NCBI RefSeq assembly: GCF_003667705.1
Contig: NZ_CP033019.1
Location: forward strand, 5,146,001 to 5,210,000
Source: Janthinobacterium agaricidamnosum
GTDB lineage: Bacteria > Pseudomonadota > Gammaproteobacteria > Burkholderiales > Burkholderiaceae_D
DNA: 64,000 bases
Reading direction: 5' to 3'
Position 1 is the first letter of the stretch. Every line of letters starts with the position of its first letter. Shown one piece after another: positions 16,150-25,526 of this stretch. The position numbers and the translations under genes are program-made. The notes below the pieces were generated by a model. The model was not told the origin of the DNA. It worked only from the letters and a program-made list of their open reading frames with translations, and did no database searches.

Positions 16150-17373
16150 ATGAGCATAGGTGGCACTTCCATCGAACAGGCATTGGCATCGCTGTCGGAC
16201 ATGACGGGCGGCATGGTCGCCATCGGCAAGGACGAACATGCGCAACGCATCGCCAAGGCGCAAGCGTTCATGCGCGCACAGGGCATCGCCGCCATCTACC
16301 TGAACGCGGGCGCCAACCTCACCTATTTCACGGGCACCAAATGGTATGCCAGCGAACGCATGGTGGGCGCCATCCTGCCGGCCAGCGGCGAGATCGAATA
16401 CATCGCCCCCGCCTTCGAGGAAAGCACCCTGCAAGGCTTCATGCTCATCGAGGGCAAGGTCAATTGCTGGGAAGAGCATGAAAGCCCGTACCAGCTGTTC
16501 GTCGACGTGCTGGCGCGCATGGGAATCGTCCAGGACGCGAATCGACCGCTACGCGTGGGCATCTGCGAAAGCGCCGCCTTCTTCATCTACGACGGCATCA
16601 AGCCGCTGGCACCCGGCTATGCACTGGAAAACGCGCGCACCGTCACCGCGTACTGCCGCAGCAGAAAATCACAGGCGGAAATCGCCCTGATGCAGCGCGT
16701 GATGGACATGACCCTGGCCGTGCACGTGGCCACGGCCAGCATGCTGTACGAAGGCATCACGACGGTGGAAGTGGAGGAATTCATCCAGCGCGCGCACCGC
16801 AAGGTAGGCGCGCCCCGCTCGTACTTCTGCATCGTGCTGTTCGGCGAGGCGACCGCCTACCCGCATGGCGTCAACTACGAGCAGACCCTGAAGGCGGGCG
16901 ACACGGTGCTGATCGACACGGGCTGCCAGGTGATGAACTACATCTCCGACATCACGCGCACCTATGTTTTCGGACAGATCAGCGAGCGCCAGCGCAGCGT
17001 ATGGAACAGCGAAAAGGCCGCGCAAGCCGCCGCATTCGCGGCCGCCCAACTGGGCGTACCGTGCGGCGACGTGGACCGCGCCGCGCGCGTCTCGCTGGAA
17101 GCGGACGGCTACGGCCCCGGCTACAAGCTGCCCGGCCTGCCGCACCGCACGGGCCACGGCATCGGCCTCGATATCCACGAGTGGCCTTACCTGGTGGGCA
17201 ACGACACGACGCCGCTCGACGTGGGCATGTGCTTCTCGAACGAGCCGATGATCTGCATCCCCGGCGAATTCGGCATCCGCCACGAAGACCATTTTTATAT
17301 GACGGAAAACGGACCGCGCTGGTTCACGCAACCGGCGCACAGCATCGACGATCCGTTCGGTTTGCGCACGTAA
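16150..17373 (+). CDS. M24-family metallopeptidase (Xaa-Pro aminopeptidase/dipeptidase-like)
   Basis: AAAGGAG precedes the ATG by 6 nt. The 407-residue cytosolic protein has a creatinase-like N-terminal domain (about 30-165) and a pita-bread domain. The metal ligands of M24 are all visible: Asp in 'VLIDTGCQVMNYISDITR' (two Asp), His in 'HRTGHGIGLDIHEWP', Glu in 'CFSNEPMICIPGEFGIR' and Glu in 'IRHEDHF'. This supports dinuclear metal-dependent cleavage of X-Pro bonds. It lies 45 nt after the pseudopilin operon with its own RBS, so it may be co-transcribed without being part of the machine. Confidence 0.9.
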   Translation: MSIGGTSIEQALASLSDMTGGMVAIGKDEHAQRIAKAQAFMRAQGIAAIYLNAGANLTYFTGTKWYASERMVGAILPASGEIEYIAPAFEESTLQGFMLIEGKVNCWEEHESPYQLFVDVLARMGIVQDANRPLRVGICESAAFFIYDGIKPLAPGYALENARTVTAYCRSRKSQAEIALMQRVMDMTLAVHVATASMLYEGITTVEVEEFIQRAHRKVGAPRSYFCIVLFGEATAYPHGVNYEQTLKAGDTVLIDTGCQVMNYISDITRTYVFGQISERQRSVWNSEKAAQAAAFAAAQLGVPCGDVDRAARVSLEADGYGPGYKLPGLPHRTGHGIGLDIHEWPYLVGNDTTPLDVGMCFSNEPMICIPGEFGIRHEDHFYMTENGPRWFTQPAHSIDDPFGLRT

Positions 17374-17384
17374 GCCGGCGCTCC

Positions 17385-17454
17385 TGTGTTGGATTACGCT
17401 GCGCTAATCCAACCTACACTGCTGTGTTGGATTACGCTGCGCTAATCCAACCTA
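17385..17454. repeat. two tandem REP-like palindromic repeats
   Basis: Two near-identical 32-bp units occupy 17385-17416 and 17423-17454. Each is a palindrome with arms GTTGGATTA/TAATCCAAC around a GCGC-type centre. A divergent inverted copy follows at 17471-17506. Such GTnGGATTA...TAATCCnAC elements are common intergenic REP-like sequences in proteobacteria. Confidence 0.85.
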
Positions 17455-19026
17455 TACCGCCAATGCCCGGTAGGTCGGATTAGCGCGCAGCGCGTAATCC
17501 GACACAGCACCCTGCGCCAGCTTGAACACGGCCAGCGCCGTACCCAGCTGCACGGCCTGTTCCTGCAGCGATTCAGCCGCCGCCGACGCTTCTTCCACCA
17601 GCGCGGAATTCTGCTGCGTCATCTGATCCATGCTGCCGATGGCCACGCCGATGTCGCCGATGCCGGCACTCTGCGCCTGGCTGGCGGCACTGATCTCGGC
17701 CATGATGTCGGCCACCTTTTTCACGGAATCGACGATCTGGCCCATGGTCAGACCCGCCTCGTCGACCAGCTTCGAGCCGACATTCACCCTGGCCACCGAA
17801 TCGCCGATCAATTGCTTGATCTCGCGCGCCGCTGCCGCGCTGCGCTGCGCCAGGTTGCGCACTTCGGACGCCACTACGGCAAAGCCCCGCCCCTGTTCGC
17901 CGGCGCGCGCCGCTTCCACGGCCGCATTCAAGGCCAGGATGTTCGTCTGGAAGGCGATGCCGTCGATGACGCCGATGATGTCGACGATGCGTTTGGATGC
18001 ATCGTTGATCTCGCCCATGGTGGTGACCACCTGGCTGACCACCTGCCCGCCCTTCACGGCAACCGACGATGCCGACACCACCAGCGCATGCGCCTGGCCC
18101 GCGTTGGCGGCGTTGTCGCGCACGGTGGAAGTCAGGCTGTCCATGCTGCGCGCCGTCTGGTCCAGGCTACCCGCCTGCGATTCCGTGCGCGCGGCCAGGT
18201 CCGCATTGCCCTGGGCGATTTCCGCGCTGGCCACCTGGATGGTTTCGGCCGACGCCTTGATATCGGAGACCATGCCGCCAAGCTTGGCGCGCATGTCCTT
18301 CAGCGCCGCCAGCAGGCTGTCCTGGTCGCCCGCCTCGGTCACGATGTGCATCGACAGGTCGCCATCGGCCACGGCGCGCGCGATCTGGCGCGCATATTCG
18401 GGTTCGCCGCCCAGCTGCTGCCAGATGGCGCGCACGACGAAATGCGACACGGCCACCAGGCAGACGATGACGGCCAGCGCCACGGCGATGCTGGTATTGA
18501 GCGCATTGCGCACATTGGCCGCGCTGCGTTCTATGCCCTGCCTGAACTGCGCTTGCGCCTGTTCGTTGGTCTTTGCCAGGTCGGCATTGAGCACCGCCAG
18601 CGCGCCCTGCATGCGCGCCACGGTCGCTTGCGGGTCGCCCTCTTCCATTTCCAGCATGATGCGCGCCGCGCTCAGGGCCGGCGCATAGTAGGCATCGAAT
18701 TCGCTGGCCAGCCGCGTGCCGTGCTCGCGCTGGCCGGGGATCGCCGCAAAGGCGGCCAGTTTTTCGCGCAGCTTGACCGCCTGGCCGCCGACTTGCCCGA
18801 TACGTTCCTTGTCGCCTTCGCTGACGGCATCGCGCAGGGCGTCGCCGACGGCGGCCACGTCCAGGGTCAGCGACTTGGCCATGTCAAGCACGGGATAGTC
18901 CGCGCTTTCCGTGGCGTGGATGGAATTGAGCGTGGCCGTGGACAGGTAGGCGCTGACGGCCAGCCCCAGCCCGAAAATCACGGCCGAGACGACAGGCAGC
19001 GCCCATATCTTGCGTTTGATGCTCAT
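17452..19026 (-). CDS. methyl-accepting chemotaxis protein
   Basis: The start at 19026 has AGGAGA 5 nt upstream. The 524-residue receptor has TM1 (about 9-29), a periplasmic four-helix-bundle-like domain (30-180), TM2 (about 180-203), a HAMP domain, and a long signalling coiled coil with the conserved tip [20 protein letters not shown]. It lacks a recognisable C-terminal pentapeptide for CheR tethering. The last 13-15 codons ([16 protein letters not shown]) are encoded by a REP-like repeat and extend past the normal end of MCPs. It is the third gene after a porin and a half-size periplasmic binding protein, a possible ligand-presenting partner. Confidence 0.93.
   Translation of the reverse strand: MSIKRKIWALPVVSAVIFGLGLAVSAYLSTATLNSIHATESADYPVLDMAKSLTLDVAAVGDALRDAVSEGDKERIGQVGGQAVKLREKLAAFAAIPGQREHGTRLASEFDAYYAPALSAARIMLEMEEGDPQATVARMQGALAVLNADLAKTNEQAQAQFRQGIERSAANVRNALNTSIAVALAVIVCLVAVSHFVVRAIWQQLGGEPEYARQIARAVADGDLSMHIVTEAGDQDSLLAALKDMRAKLGGMVSDIKASAETIQVASAEIAQGNADLAARTESQAGSLDQTARSMDSLTSTVRDNAANAGQAHALVVSASSVAVKGGQVVSQVVTTMGEINDASKRIVDIIGVIDGIAFQTNILALNAAVEAARAGEQGRGFAVVASEVRNLAQRSAAAAREIKQLIGDSVARVNVGSKLVDEAGLTMGQIVDSVKKVADIMAEISAASQAQSAGIGDIGVAIGSMDQMTQQNSALVEEASAAAESLQEQAVQLGTALAVFKLAQGAVSDYALRANPTYRALAV
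17471..17506. repeat. REP-like repeat within the 3' end of the chemoreceptor gene
   Basis: A palindrome with arms GTCGGATTA and TAATCCGAC around GCGCGCAGCGCG. It is the same family as 17385-17454 and 23271-23306, but it lies inside the coding sequence of the MCP and is translated. Confidence 0.85.
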
Positions 19027-19087
19027 TGCTGTCTCCTGATTCTGATGAATTATCGGGCCGCCGCATGGCGTGCGGCCCGGGCCGGCT

Positions 19088-19495
19088 TTATGGCGCCGTC
19101 AGCACCACTTTGACGCTGGCGTCGACGGCACTCTTTTCGATATAGCCGATGGCTTTCGGATCGGCAGCCACGGCCTTCTTCACGTCGGCGCTATTGGCCA
19201 CTTCCTTCGGCAAGGTGGCCTTGCCCGTGAAGACCAGCTTGGACCACAGGGCCTTCGCTTGCGACGGTTCCTTGTCCGTCACCTTCTTGTAGAACTCGGC
19301 GCGCACGGGGGCGCTTTCCGGCTGGTCGATCGGCGTCATGGCCGTCGATTTACCGAGGAAGAATTGCGCCACCTGTTCATTCGTCATGGCGCCAGCGGCG
19401 CTTTTCGGATTGACCACCACGACCACTTCGGCCATGGCGGGAACGGCGGTCGACAGCGCCAGCAAGGCAGCCACATTCAAGATCAATGGTTTCAT
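19088..19495 (-). CDS. half-size periplasmic phosphate-binding-like protein
   Basis: The 135-residue protein starts at 19495 with GAGGAG 6-7 nt upstream. The signal peptide [20 protein letters not shown] ends at AMA-E. The mature part contains '[17 protein letters not shown]' and '[15 protein letters not shown]', elements of the PstS-like periplasmic binding fold. It is less than half the length of PstS, so it probably represents one lobe or a swapped dimer. There is no ABC permease nearby. It is 10 nt after the porin stop and 61 nt before the MCP, so it is co-transcribed and may deliver ligand to the receptor rather than to a transporter. Confidence 0.8.
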   Translation of the reverse strand: MKPLILNVAALLALSTAVPAMAEVVVVVNPKSAAGAMTNEQVAQFFLGKSTAMTPIDQPESAPVRAEFYKKVTDKEPSQAKALWSKLVFTGKATLPKEVANSADVKKAVAADPKAIGYIEKSAVDASVKVVLTAP

Positions 19496-19505
19496 GCGGC
19501 GCTCC

Positions 19506-20768
19506 TCAGAAAACGAAATCGATGGCGGCGGCAGCCACCGTGACGGGACCATGGAAGCCCGGCTTGGCTTGCACGAACAGGCCAGGGCCATTCTTCGGCT
19601 TGATGCGGTCGATCTGCACTTTCAGCGCGGCCGAACGGTGGAAGTCCCAGCGCACGCCGATGCTGTCCGTCGATTGCTCGAGCTGGTTGCGCATGGTGGC
19701 CAGAGTCTCGACGCCGGCCGACAGGGCGCGCAGGGTCGGCGTACAGGCGGCCGGATAGCCGGCAGGGCAGGATGCGGGCACGGTGTTGTTCACGCGGCCA
19801 TCGGCCTTCAGGCTGGCGTGGCTGTAGTAGGGCAGGAAGGCACCGATGCGGTAGCCGCCCATCACATACCACGAGGTGCTGTCGCTGACATAGCTGTCCG
19901 TCTTGCGCTTCGCATATTCCGACTGCAGCAGCACATTGTTCCAGTCCAGGCCCAGGCCTACGGAGGTAAACGACGCCTTCTTGTCCTTGACTTCCAGCGC
20001 ATCGGCCAGGGCGCCCAGCTGGGCGATCCGGTAGCCGCTGCCGGCCGCGCGCAAGCTGCCCATCAAGGTGTTCAGGCTCGGTGAATCGTTGATCGTCAAC
20101 CTGGTCTCGGCCCGGCCGAAGCGCACGGTGACGGGGCCATGTTCAGCCACCACGTTCAAGGCGACGATGGACTTGCCTTCCACCTGCACGGTCGAAGCGG
20201 GACCCGTGGCCAGGGTGGCCTTGGTACGGCCCAGCGCCAGCTGCGTGGTGATGCTGGTATCGCCCGCGCTGAACTGGTAGGTGCCGTCGATGCCATCGAT
20301 GCTATTGAGGGGCACCTGCGAATACATTTCGCCGGGCGGGCGCAGCATGGTGTTGGCATAGCCCACGTTGCGATAATCGGAAATCATGAAGACGGGCAGG
20401 CCCATGCGGCCGACGCGCACGCTGAAGCTGTCCGATACCTTGGCCTTGGCGAAGGCCCACGCCAGTTCGGCGCCGACATCATCTTCGCCATCCTTGCGCG
20501 CCAGGCCCTGCACGGTGGCCGACAGCCACGGGTTGACGGTGACATTGGCTTGCAAGCCCAGGTTGGAATCGACGCCCGTGCGGGCGGTGCGGCCGGCGCC
20601 GGCAGCCTGGTTCGGGCGCGCGAACTGCGCGTTGTCCGTATCGGCCATGGTCAGGGCGGCCGTGCCGTAACCGCTGATCTTGACGGCGGGGCCAACGGCC
20701 TCTTCGGCGTAGGCATGGCTGATGGCCAGGGGCATGGCCAACAGGAAAATCAGGACGTGTTTATTCAT
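19506..20768 (-). CDS. outer-membrane porin
   Basis: The 420-residue protein has a signal peptide (MNKHVLIFLLAMPLAISHAY, cleavage near AYA-E). The mature sequence shows alternating beta-strand patterns throughout ('VKISGYGTAALTMADT', 'ATVQGLARKDG', 'SFSVRVGRMGLPVFM', 'YVMGGYRIGAFLPYY') and ends in Phe (AAAIDFVF), the C-terminal signature for BAM-dependent insertion. 'GRMGLPVFMISDYRNVGYAN' suggests a Gram-negative porin-superfamily beta-barrel. It is the first gene of a porin-binding protein-MCP unit. The RBS is weak. An 8-bp inverted repeat lies upstream at 20907-20937. Confidence 0.85.
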   Translation of the reverse strand: MNKHVLIFLLAMPLAISHAYAEEAVGPAVKISGYGTAALTMADTDNAQFARPNQAAGAGRTARTGVDSNLGLQANVTVNPWLSATVQGLARKDGEDDVGAELAWAFAKAKVSDSFSVRVGRMGLPVFMISDYRNVGYANTMLRPPGEMYSQVPLNSIDGIDGTYQFSAGDTSITTQLALGRTKATLATGPASTVQVEGKSIVALNVVAEHGPVTVRFGRAETRLTINDSPSLNTLMGSLRAAGSGYRIAQLGALADALEVKDKKASFTSVGLGLDWNNVLLQSEYAKRKTDSYVSDSTSWYVMGGYRIGAFLPYYSHASLKADGRVNNTVPASCPAGYPAACTPTLRALSAGVETLATMRNQLEQSTDSIGVRWDFHRSAALKVQIDRIKPKNGPGLFVQAKPGFHGPVTVAAAAIDFVF

Positions 20769-20906
20769 AGTAATTAAATACCCGTAGCGGTGAACGTTAA
20801 TCGTGGAATGGAACTCGCGGTCGAGGGTTCACCAGCCGCAAAAGGCCGGGTCCGTTTTTTTTCGCGCCACCATCGCCTTGGGCGTGCATGGCGACGTGAC
20901 CAGTGA

Positions 20907-20937
20907 GTAAAACCATGCTACATAGAAAAGGTTTTAC
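20907..20937 (-). promoter_or_regulatory. inverted repeat upstream of the porin gene, possible operator
   Basis: Perfect 8-bp arms GTAAAACC (20907-20914) and GGTTTTAC (20930-20937) are separated by 15 nt, about 140 nt before the porin start codon. This centre-to-centre distance of about two helical turns is usual for dimeric regulators. No regulator gene is adjacent, and the sequence does not match a Pho box that I can recognise. Confidence 0.4.
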
Positions 20938-21096
20938 GTTGGAAAGTTTTCTTGCGGCAATGAGCGAATTCGCCGCTTTTGATGAAAAAAGCACGCGTTC
21001 TAGAGGGGTTTATCTAAATAGCACGCTGTGCAAAACCACACTTAGCCTATATTTTTCATACACTTATGGATAATTCAAGACCAAAAGAACCCCCAT
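20938..21096. other. intergenic region upstream of the porin operon
   Basis: This AT-richer stretch lies between the porin gene and the paaZ terminator and probably contains the porin promoter. I find no coding sequence with an RBS and no RNA structure other than the repeat at 20907-20937. Confidence 0.4.
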
Positions 21097-21135
21097 AAAA
21101 AAAGCGCCACCCGCGCGAAGTTCGCGGGTGGCGCC
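21097..21135 (-). terminator. intrinsic terminator after paaZ
   Basis: A perfect 12-bp stem (21104-21115 with 21123-21134) precedes a run of seven T residues when read on the minus strand. It lies about 40 nt after the paaZ stop codon and ends the long phenylacetate transcript. Confidence 0.9.
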
Positions 21136-21173
21136 ATTCACACCGGTCCTGCCGGAGACGCTTACTCTCGGAC

Positions 21174-23225
21174 TTACTCGCGCTTGGAGACCAGGGTCAG
21201 AATGTCATAGCTGGCCACCAGTTCCTCGTTCTGGTTGGTCACCTGCACGTCCCACGCGACCACGCCCTGGCCCACGCCAAACACGTCCTTGCGGTTGCGG
21301 TCGACCTTGCGCTTGCACGTCAGGCGGGCGCGGATGGTGTCGCCAATCGCCACCGGCGCGACGAAGCGCAGGTTGTCCAGACCGTAGTTGGCCAGCACGG
21401 GACCGACACCGGGCGAGACGAACAGGCCGGCGGCGGCGGACAGCACGAAGTAGCCGTGGGCGATGCGCTTGCCGAACTGCGATTCCTTCGCCGCGATTTC
21501 ATCGAAGTGCATGTAGAAGAAATCGCCCGAGATGCCGCCGAAGGCGACGATGTCCGCTTCGCTGACTGTGCGGCGGTGCGTGAGCAGCGAGTCGCCCGTC
21601 TTCAAGTCCTCGAAGTGCTTGCGGAACGGGTGGATCGGACTTTCGTTGACGTCCGCGCCGCGCACGTATTCGCCCGTGATGGCCGCCAGCATGGTCGGCG
21701 AGCCTTGCACGGCCGCCCGTTGCAGATAGTGGCGCACGGCGCGCACGCCGCCCAGTTCCTCGCCGCCGCCCGCGCGGCCAGGGCCGCCATGCTTCAGCTG
21801 CGGCAGGGGCGAGCCATGGCCCGTCGAATCGACGGAAGCCACGCGCTCGAGCACGTGCACGCGGCCATGCGTAGCCGCCACTTGCGGTACCACGCGCGCG
21901 GCGATCTTCGGATCGCGCGTCACCAGGGTGCTCACCAGGCTGCCCTTGCCGCGCGCGGCCAGGGCCAGCGCTTCATCGATATCCTTGTAACCCATCATGG
22001 TGCTGACGGGGCCGAACGCTTCCACGTCATGCACGGCATCGTTGCCGAAGGCGTCGCGACACATCAGCAAGGTCGGCGAGAAGAAACTGCCGTCCTGCGC
22101 GCCATCGCCGAGCGGATTGAATCCGTCGGCCGCACCGAACACCACTTCATTACCCTGCGACAGGGTGGCGACACGCTCGGCCACGTCGTTCTGCTGCTCT
22201 TTCGACGCCAGCGCGCCCATGCGCACGCCTTCGATGGACGGGTCGCCCACCACCACCTTGGCCAGGCGCTCGCGCAGGCGCGAGCCGACGGCGTCCATCA
22301 GGTGCTCGGGCACGATGATGCGGCGGATCGCCGTGCACTTCTGGCCCGACTTGCCCGTCATTTCGCGCACGACTTCCTTGACGAACAGGTCGAATTCCAC
22401 GTCGTCGGGCGTGACGTCCGGTGCCAGGATAGCGCAATTGAGCGAATCGGCTTCGCCGTTGAAAGGCACGGACTGGGCGATCAGGTTGGAATTCGTGCGC
22501 AGCTTGGCGGCCGTGGCGGCCGATCCTGTAAACGTGACGAAATCCTGGCCATTCAGGCGGTCCAGCAAGTCGCCCGTGGAACCGATCACCAGCTGCAAGC
22601 TGCCGGCCGGCAGCAAGCCCGATTCATGCATCATGCGCACGACGGCCTGCGTCAGATAGCTGGTCGCCGTGGCCGGCTTGGCGATGCAGGGCATGGCCGC
22701 CAGGAAGCTGGGCGCGAATTTTTCCAGCAGACCCCAGATGGGGAAGTTGAAGGCGTTGATGTGCACGGCCAGGCCGCCGCGCGGCACCAGGATGTGCGTG
22801 CCGGCGAAACCGCCCTTCTTGCCCAGCGCGATCGCCGGGCCTTCATGCAGCACGTTCGACGACGGCAGCTCGTTGCTGCCCATGCTGGCGTAGGCGAACA
22901 GGGTACCCGTGCCGCCTTCGATATCAACCCAGCTGTCGGCGCGCGTGGCGCCCGACAGGTGCGAGATCGCATACAGTTCTTCCTTGCGCTCGACCAGGTA
23001 CAGGGCCAGCGCCTTCAGGCGCGCGGCGCGCTGCTGGAAATCGAGCGCCATCAGGCCCGGCACGCCCGTCTTGCGCGCATACGTGACGGCTTCGTCGAAG
23101 TCGATCTTTTCAGCATGCGTATGATAGATGACGCGGTTGTTCAAGGCGCTGTGCAGGGGCACGGCGGCGCTTTCGCCCAGCCAGCGGCCGGCGATCAGGC
23201 TTTGCAGGGTGGATATGTGAGCCAT
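21174..23225 (-). CDS. paaZ: oxepin-CoA hydrolase/3-oxo-5,6-dehydrosuberyl-CoA semialdehyde dehydrogenase (bifunctional)
   Basis: The 683-residue fusion has an N-terminal aldehyde dehydrogenase (about 1-520) with the catalytic Cys297 in [10 protein letters not shown] and a Glu in '[10 protein letters not shown]'. A C-terminal MaoC-type (R)-hydratase domain (about 535-683) carries 'DFFYMHFDE... [16 protein letters not shown]'. PaaZ opens the oxepin-CoA ring hydrolytically and oxidises the resulting aldehyde, committing aromatic carbon to beta-oxidation. GGAG precedes the start by 8 nt. It ends the paa gene order and is followed by a strong terminator. A REP-like repeat separates it from paaY. 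Confidence 0.96.
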   Translation of the reverse strand: MAHISTLQSLIAGRWLGESAAVPLHSALNNRVIYHTHAEKIDFDEAVTYARKTGVPGLMALDFQQRAARLKALALYLVERKEELYAISHLSGATRADSWVDIEGGTGTLFAYASMGSNELPSSNVLHEGPAIALGKKGGFAGTHILVPRGGLAVHINAFNFPIWGLLEKFAPSFLAAMPCIAKPATATSYLTQAVVRMMHESGLLPAGSLQLVIGSTGDLLDRLNGQDFVTFTGSAATAAKLRTNSNLIAQSVPFNGEADSLNCAILAPDVTPDDVEFDLFVKEVVREMTGKSGQKCTAIRRIIVPEHLMDAVGSRLRERLAKVVVGDPSIEGVRMGALASKEQQNDVAERVATLSQGNEVVFGAADGFNPLGDGAQDGSFFSPTLLMCRDAFGNDAVHDVEAFGPVSTMMGYKDIDEALALAARGKGSLVSTLVTRDPKIAARVVPQVAATHGRVHVLERVASVDSTGHGSPLPQLKHGGPGRAGGGEELGGVRAVRHYLQRAAVQGSPTMLAAITGEYVRGADVNESPIHPFRKHFEDLKTGDSLLTHRRTVSEADIVAFGGISGDFFYMHFDEIAAKESQFGKRIAHGYFVLSAAAGLFVSPGVGPVLANYGLDNLRFVAPVAIGDTIRARLTCKRKVDRNRKDVFGVGQGVVAWDVQVTNQNEELVASYDILTLVSKRE

Positions 23226-23270
23226 GTGGTTTCTCCGTAAAACGAGGGTGTTGGTGACGTTGGTGGTGGT

Positions 23271-23306
23271 GTCGGATGACGCGGGGCGCTGCCCCGCTAA
23301 TCCGAC
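23271..23306. repeat. REP-like palindrome between paaY and paaZ
   Basis: GTCGGAT and ATCCGAC arms enclose a second stem GCGGGGC/GCCCCGC. The outer arms match the repeats at 17385-17506, so it belongs to the same family with a different centre. It may protect the upstream mRNA or modulate paaZ expression. Confidence 0.75.
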
Positions 23307-23321
23307 CTACGCTCATATGGT

Positions 23322-23936
23322 TTATTGCGCCGAGGCGTTCTTGTGCAAATGCAGCGGCAAGGCCGATTCGAAATTGAGGCGCTGGCGGTTCGCCTCGACT
23401 TGCGTCAGCGCCTCCACTTCGCGCATCGTCTGCATGGAGCGCACGGCCAGTTCGTGGTACTGGCCCGTGCCCGAGCTTTTCCATTTGATTTCATCGTCGG
23501 TCAGCGCGCGGATCACCTTGGCGGGCGTGCCCACCACCATGCTGCGCGGTGCGACGACCATGCCCGCCTTCACGAAACTCATGGCGGCGACGATGGATTC
23601 CTCGCCGATGACGGCGTTGTCCATCACCACGGCGTTCATGCCGACGAGCGCATTGCGGCCGATGCGGCAGCCGTGCAGCACGGCGCCATGGCCGATATGG
23701 CCATCGACTTCGACTACCGTGTCGCAGCCGGGGAAGCCGTGCATGACGCACGTGTCCTGCAGGTTCGCCCCCTCTTCCAGGATCAGGCGGCCGAAGTCGC
23801 CGCGAATCGAAGCGAGCGGGCCGATATAGCAGCGCGGACCGACGATCACGTCGCCGATCAGCACGGCCGACGGGTGCACGTAGGCGCTGGGGTGGACGAC
23901 GGGGGTGACGCCGTTGATTTCGTAGACTTTGACCAT
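23322..23936 (-). CDS. paaY: PaaY hexapeptide-repeat (gamma-carbonic-anhydrase-like) thioesterase
   Basis: The 204-residue protein starts [20 protein letters not shown] with AGGAG 6 nt upstream. Left-handed beta-helix hexapeptides run through residues about 12-150 ('[20 protein letters not shown]', '[20 protein letters not shown]'), and His residues in the pattern of gamma-carbonic anhydrase metal ligands are visible in MHGFPG and GHIGHGA. In E. coli, PaaY hydrolyses a dead-end ring-CoA thioester, so a salvage role in the pathway is likely. It lies after the ABC transporter genes and before paaZ. Confidence 0.92.
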   Translation of the reverse strand: MVKVYEINGVTPVVHPSAYVHPSAVLIGDVIVGPRCYIGPLASIRGDFGRLILEEGANLQDTCVMHGFPGCDTVVEVDGHIGHGAVLHGCRIGRNALVGMNAVVMDNAVIGEESIVAAMSFVKAGMVVAPRSMVVGTPAKVIRALTDDEIKWKSSGTGQYHELAVRSMQTMREVEALTQVEANRQRLNFESALPLHLHKNASAQ

Positions 23937-23993
23937 ACAAACTCCTATTCATCTGCGCGCCATGCACGCTATTACTAGACGCAGCGGAAAACT

Positions 23994-24020
23994 GGGGTCA
24001 GACCCGGCGGGTCTGACCCC
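23994..24020. repeat. 27-bp palindromic repeat, copy 1
   Basis: Two perfect 12-bp arms (GGGGTCAGACCC and GGGTCTGACCCC) enclose GGC. Identical copies occur at 34145-34171 and 46388-46414. Copies 1 and 2 share extra flanking bases (GCAGCGGAAA before the element on the plus strand). This copy lies between livF-like and paaY. No T-tract follows on either strand, so it is probably an RNA-processing or stability element rather than a terminator. Confidence 0.92.
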
Positions 24021-24038
24021 GGCCCTCCGCTGCTGTCT

Positions 24039-24773
24039 TCACATACCCAGGTACGCGCTTTGTACCTGCTCGTTGTGCAGCAATTCGGGACCGGGACCGG
24101 ACAGGGTAATCGCGCCCGTCTCGATCACATAGCCCACGTCGGCGATCGACAGGGCCGCGTGCGCGTTCTGCTCGACGAGGAAGATGGTGATGCCCTGGTC
24201 GCGCAGCTCGGCCACGATGCGGAAGATTTCCGCGATCAGGAGCGGCGCCAGGCCCATGCTCGGTTCATCGAGCAGCAGCAGTTGCGGGCGGCCCATCAGC
24301 GCGCGCGCCATGGCCAGCATCTGCTGCTGTCCGCCGGAGAGCGTGCCGGCCAGCAGCAGGCGCTTTTCCTTCAGGATCGGAAACAGGCCGTACATGCGCT
24401 CCATGTCGCCCGCCACGTCCTGTGCGGGGCGTGTAAACGCGCCCAGGCGCAGATTGTCTTCCACCGTCATGGGGCCGAACACTTGCCGCCCTTCCGGCAC
24501 CTGGCAGATGCCGGCGCGCACGCGCTTGTCGGCGCTCATGCGGCTGACGTCCTGGCCGGCGAAGGCGATGCTGCCGGCGCTGATCGGCTGCACGCCGGAG
24601 ATCGCCCGCAGCAAGGTCGTCTTGCCGGCGCCATTGGCGCCCACCAGCGCCACCAGCTGGCCCTGGCGCACTTGCAGGTCGATGCCGTGCAGGGCCTGGA
24701 TGCGGCCGTAATGGCTAGTCAGGCCGGCGATATCGAGCACCAGCGGTGTCTGGGGTTTTTCCATCTTCATCAT
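24039..24773 (-). CDS. branched-chain-type ABC transporter ATP-binding protein (LivF-like)
   Basis: The 244-residue ATPase has Walker A GANGAGKTTL, signature LSGGQQQMLAMARALM, Walker B LLLLDEPSMGL and a switch His in 'FLVEQNAHAAL'. It has the LivF size and the 'VPEGRQVFGPMTVEDNL' motif. It shares a 4-nt overlap with the LivG-like gene. In a phenylacetate operon it probably energises uptake of phenylacetate or a related aromatic acid; the substrate is inferred from context only. Confidence 0.92.
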   Translation of the reverse strand: MMKMEKPQTPLVLDIAGLTSHYGRIQALHGIDLQVRQGQLVALVGANGAGKTTLLRAISGVQPISAGSIAFAGQDVSRMSADKRVRAGICQVPEGRQVFGPMTVEDNLRLGAFTRPAQDVAGDMERMYGLFPILKEKRLLLAGTLSGGQQQMLAMARALMGRPQLLLLDEPSMGLAPLLIAEIFRIVAELRDQGITIFLVEQNAHAALSIADVGYVIETGAITLSGPGPELLHNEQVQSAYLGM

Positions 24774-25525
24774 GCCGCCACTCCCAGGTATGCCGCCACC
24801 ACGTCGGGATTGGCGCGCACTTCGGCAGCGGTCCCTTCGGCCAGCTTCTTGCCATAGTCGAGCACCAGGATATGGTCCGACAAATTCATCACCAGTTTCA
24901 TGTCATGCTCGACCAGCACCACCGTCACGCCCGATTGCGCCACCTTGCGGATCAGGGCTTCGATCTCGCCCGTCTCCGTGTGGTTCAGGCCCGCCGCCGG
25001 TTCGTCGAGCAGCAGCACCTTCGGCTTGGCCGCCAGCGCACGGGCGATTTCCAGGCGTTTTAATGCGCCATACGACATCTGCCCTGCCTCGTCGCCGATG
25101 TGGCGGCCGACGCCGACAAATTCCATCAGGCCCGCCGCCTCGTCGCGGCAGGCCGCATCCGCGCGGCGCACGGACGGCAAACGCAGCATGGAGGCAAACA
25201 GGTTCTGGTTCAGGCGCAGGTGCGCGCCCACCATCACATTGTCGATCGCTGTCATGTTCATGCACACCTGCAGATTCTGGAAAGTGCGGCTCATGCCGCG
25301 CCGCGCCAGCGCATCGGGCGACATGGCGGCCACGTTCTCGCCATTGAGCAGGATCTCGCCTTTGGTCGGCGTATAGACACCGGTGATCAGGTTGAACAGG
25401 GTCGTCTTGCCGGCGCCGTTCGGCCCGATCACGGAGTGGATATTGCCTTCCTTGACGGTAAAGCTCACGTCCTGCACCGCGTGCACGCCGCCGAAGCTCT
25501 TGCTCAGGTTGTTAATCGTCAGCAT
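24770..25525 (-). CDS. branched-chain-type ABC transporter ATP-binding protein (LivG-like)
   Basis: The 251-residue ATPase has Walker A GPNGAGKTTL, the LivG-type segment 'RTFQNLQVCMNMTAIDNVMV', a degenerate signature 'MSYGALKRLEIARALA', Walker B VLLLDEPAAGL and 'VVLVEHDMKLVM'. It pairs with the LivF-like ATPase as a heterodimer. One nucleotide separates it from livM-like, indicating one transcript. Confidence 0.92.
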   Translation of the reverse strand: MLTINNLSKSFGGVHAVQDVSFTVKEGNIHSVIGPNGAGKTTLFNLITGVYTPTKGEILLNGENVAAMSPDALARRGMSRTFQNLQVCMNMTAIDNVMVGAHLRLNQNLFASMLRLPSVRRADAACRDEAAGLMEFVGVGRHIGDEAGQMSYGALKRLEIARALAAKPKVLLLDEPAAGLNHTETGEIEALIRKVAQSGVTVVLVEHDMKLVMNLSDHILVLDYGKKLAEGTAAEVRANPDVVAAYLGVAA

Positions 25526-25526
25526 C

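Noticed and set aside
17385..17506. Repeat cluster as a CRISPR array
   Set aside because: Units are palindromic REP-like elements with no regular unique spacers and no cas genes nearby.
23994..24020. 27-bp palindrome as a Rho-independent terminator
   Set aside because: No T-run follows on either strand, and identical copies occur at unrelated junctions.
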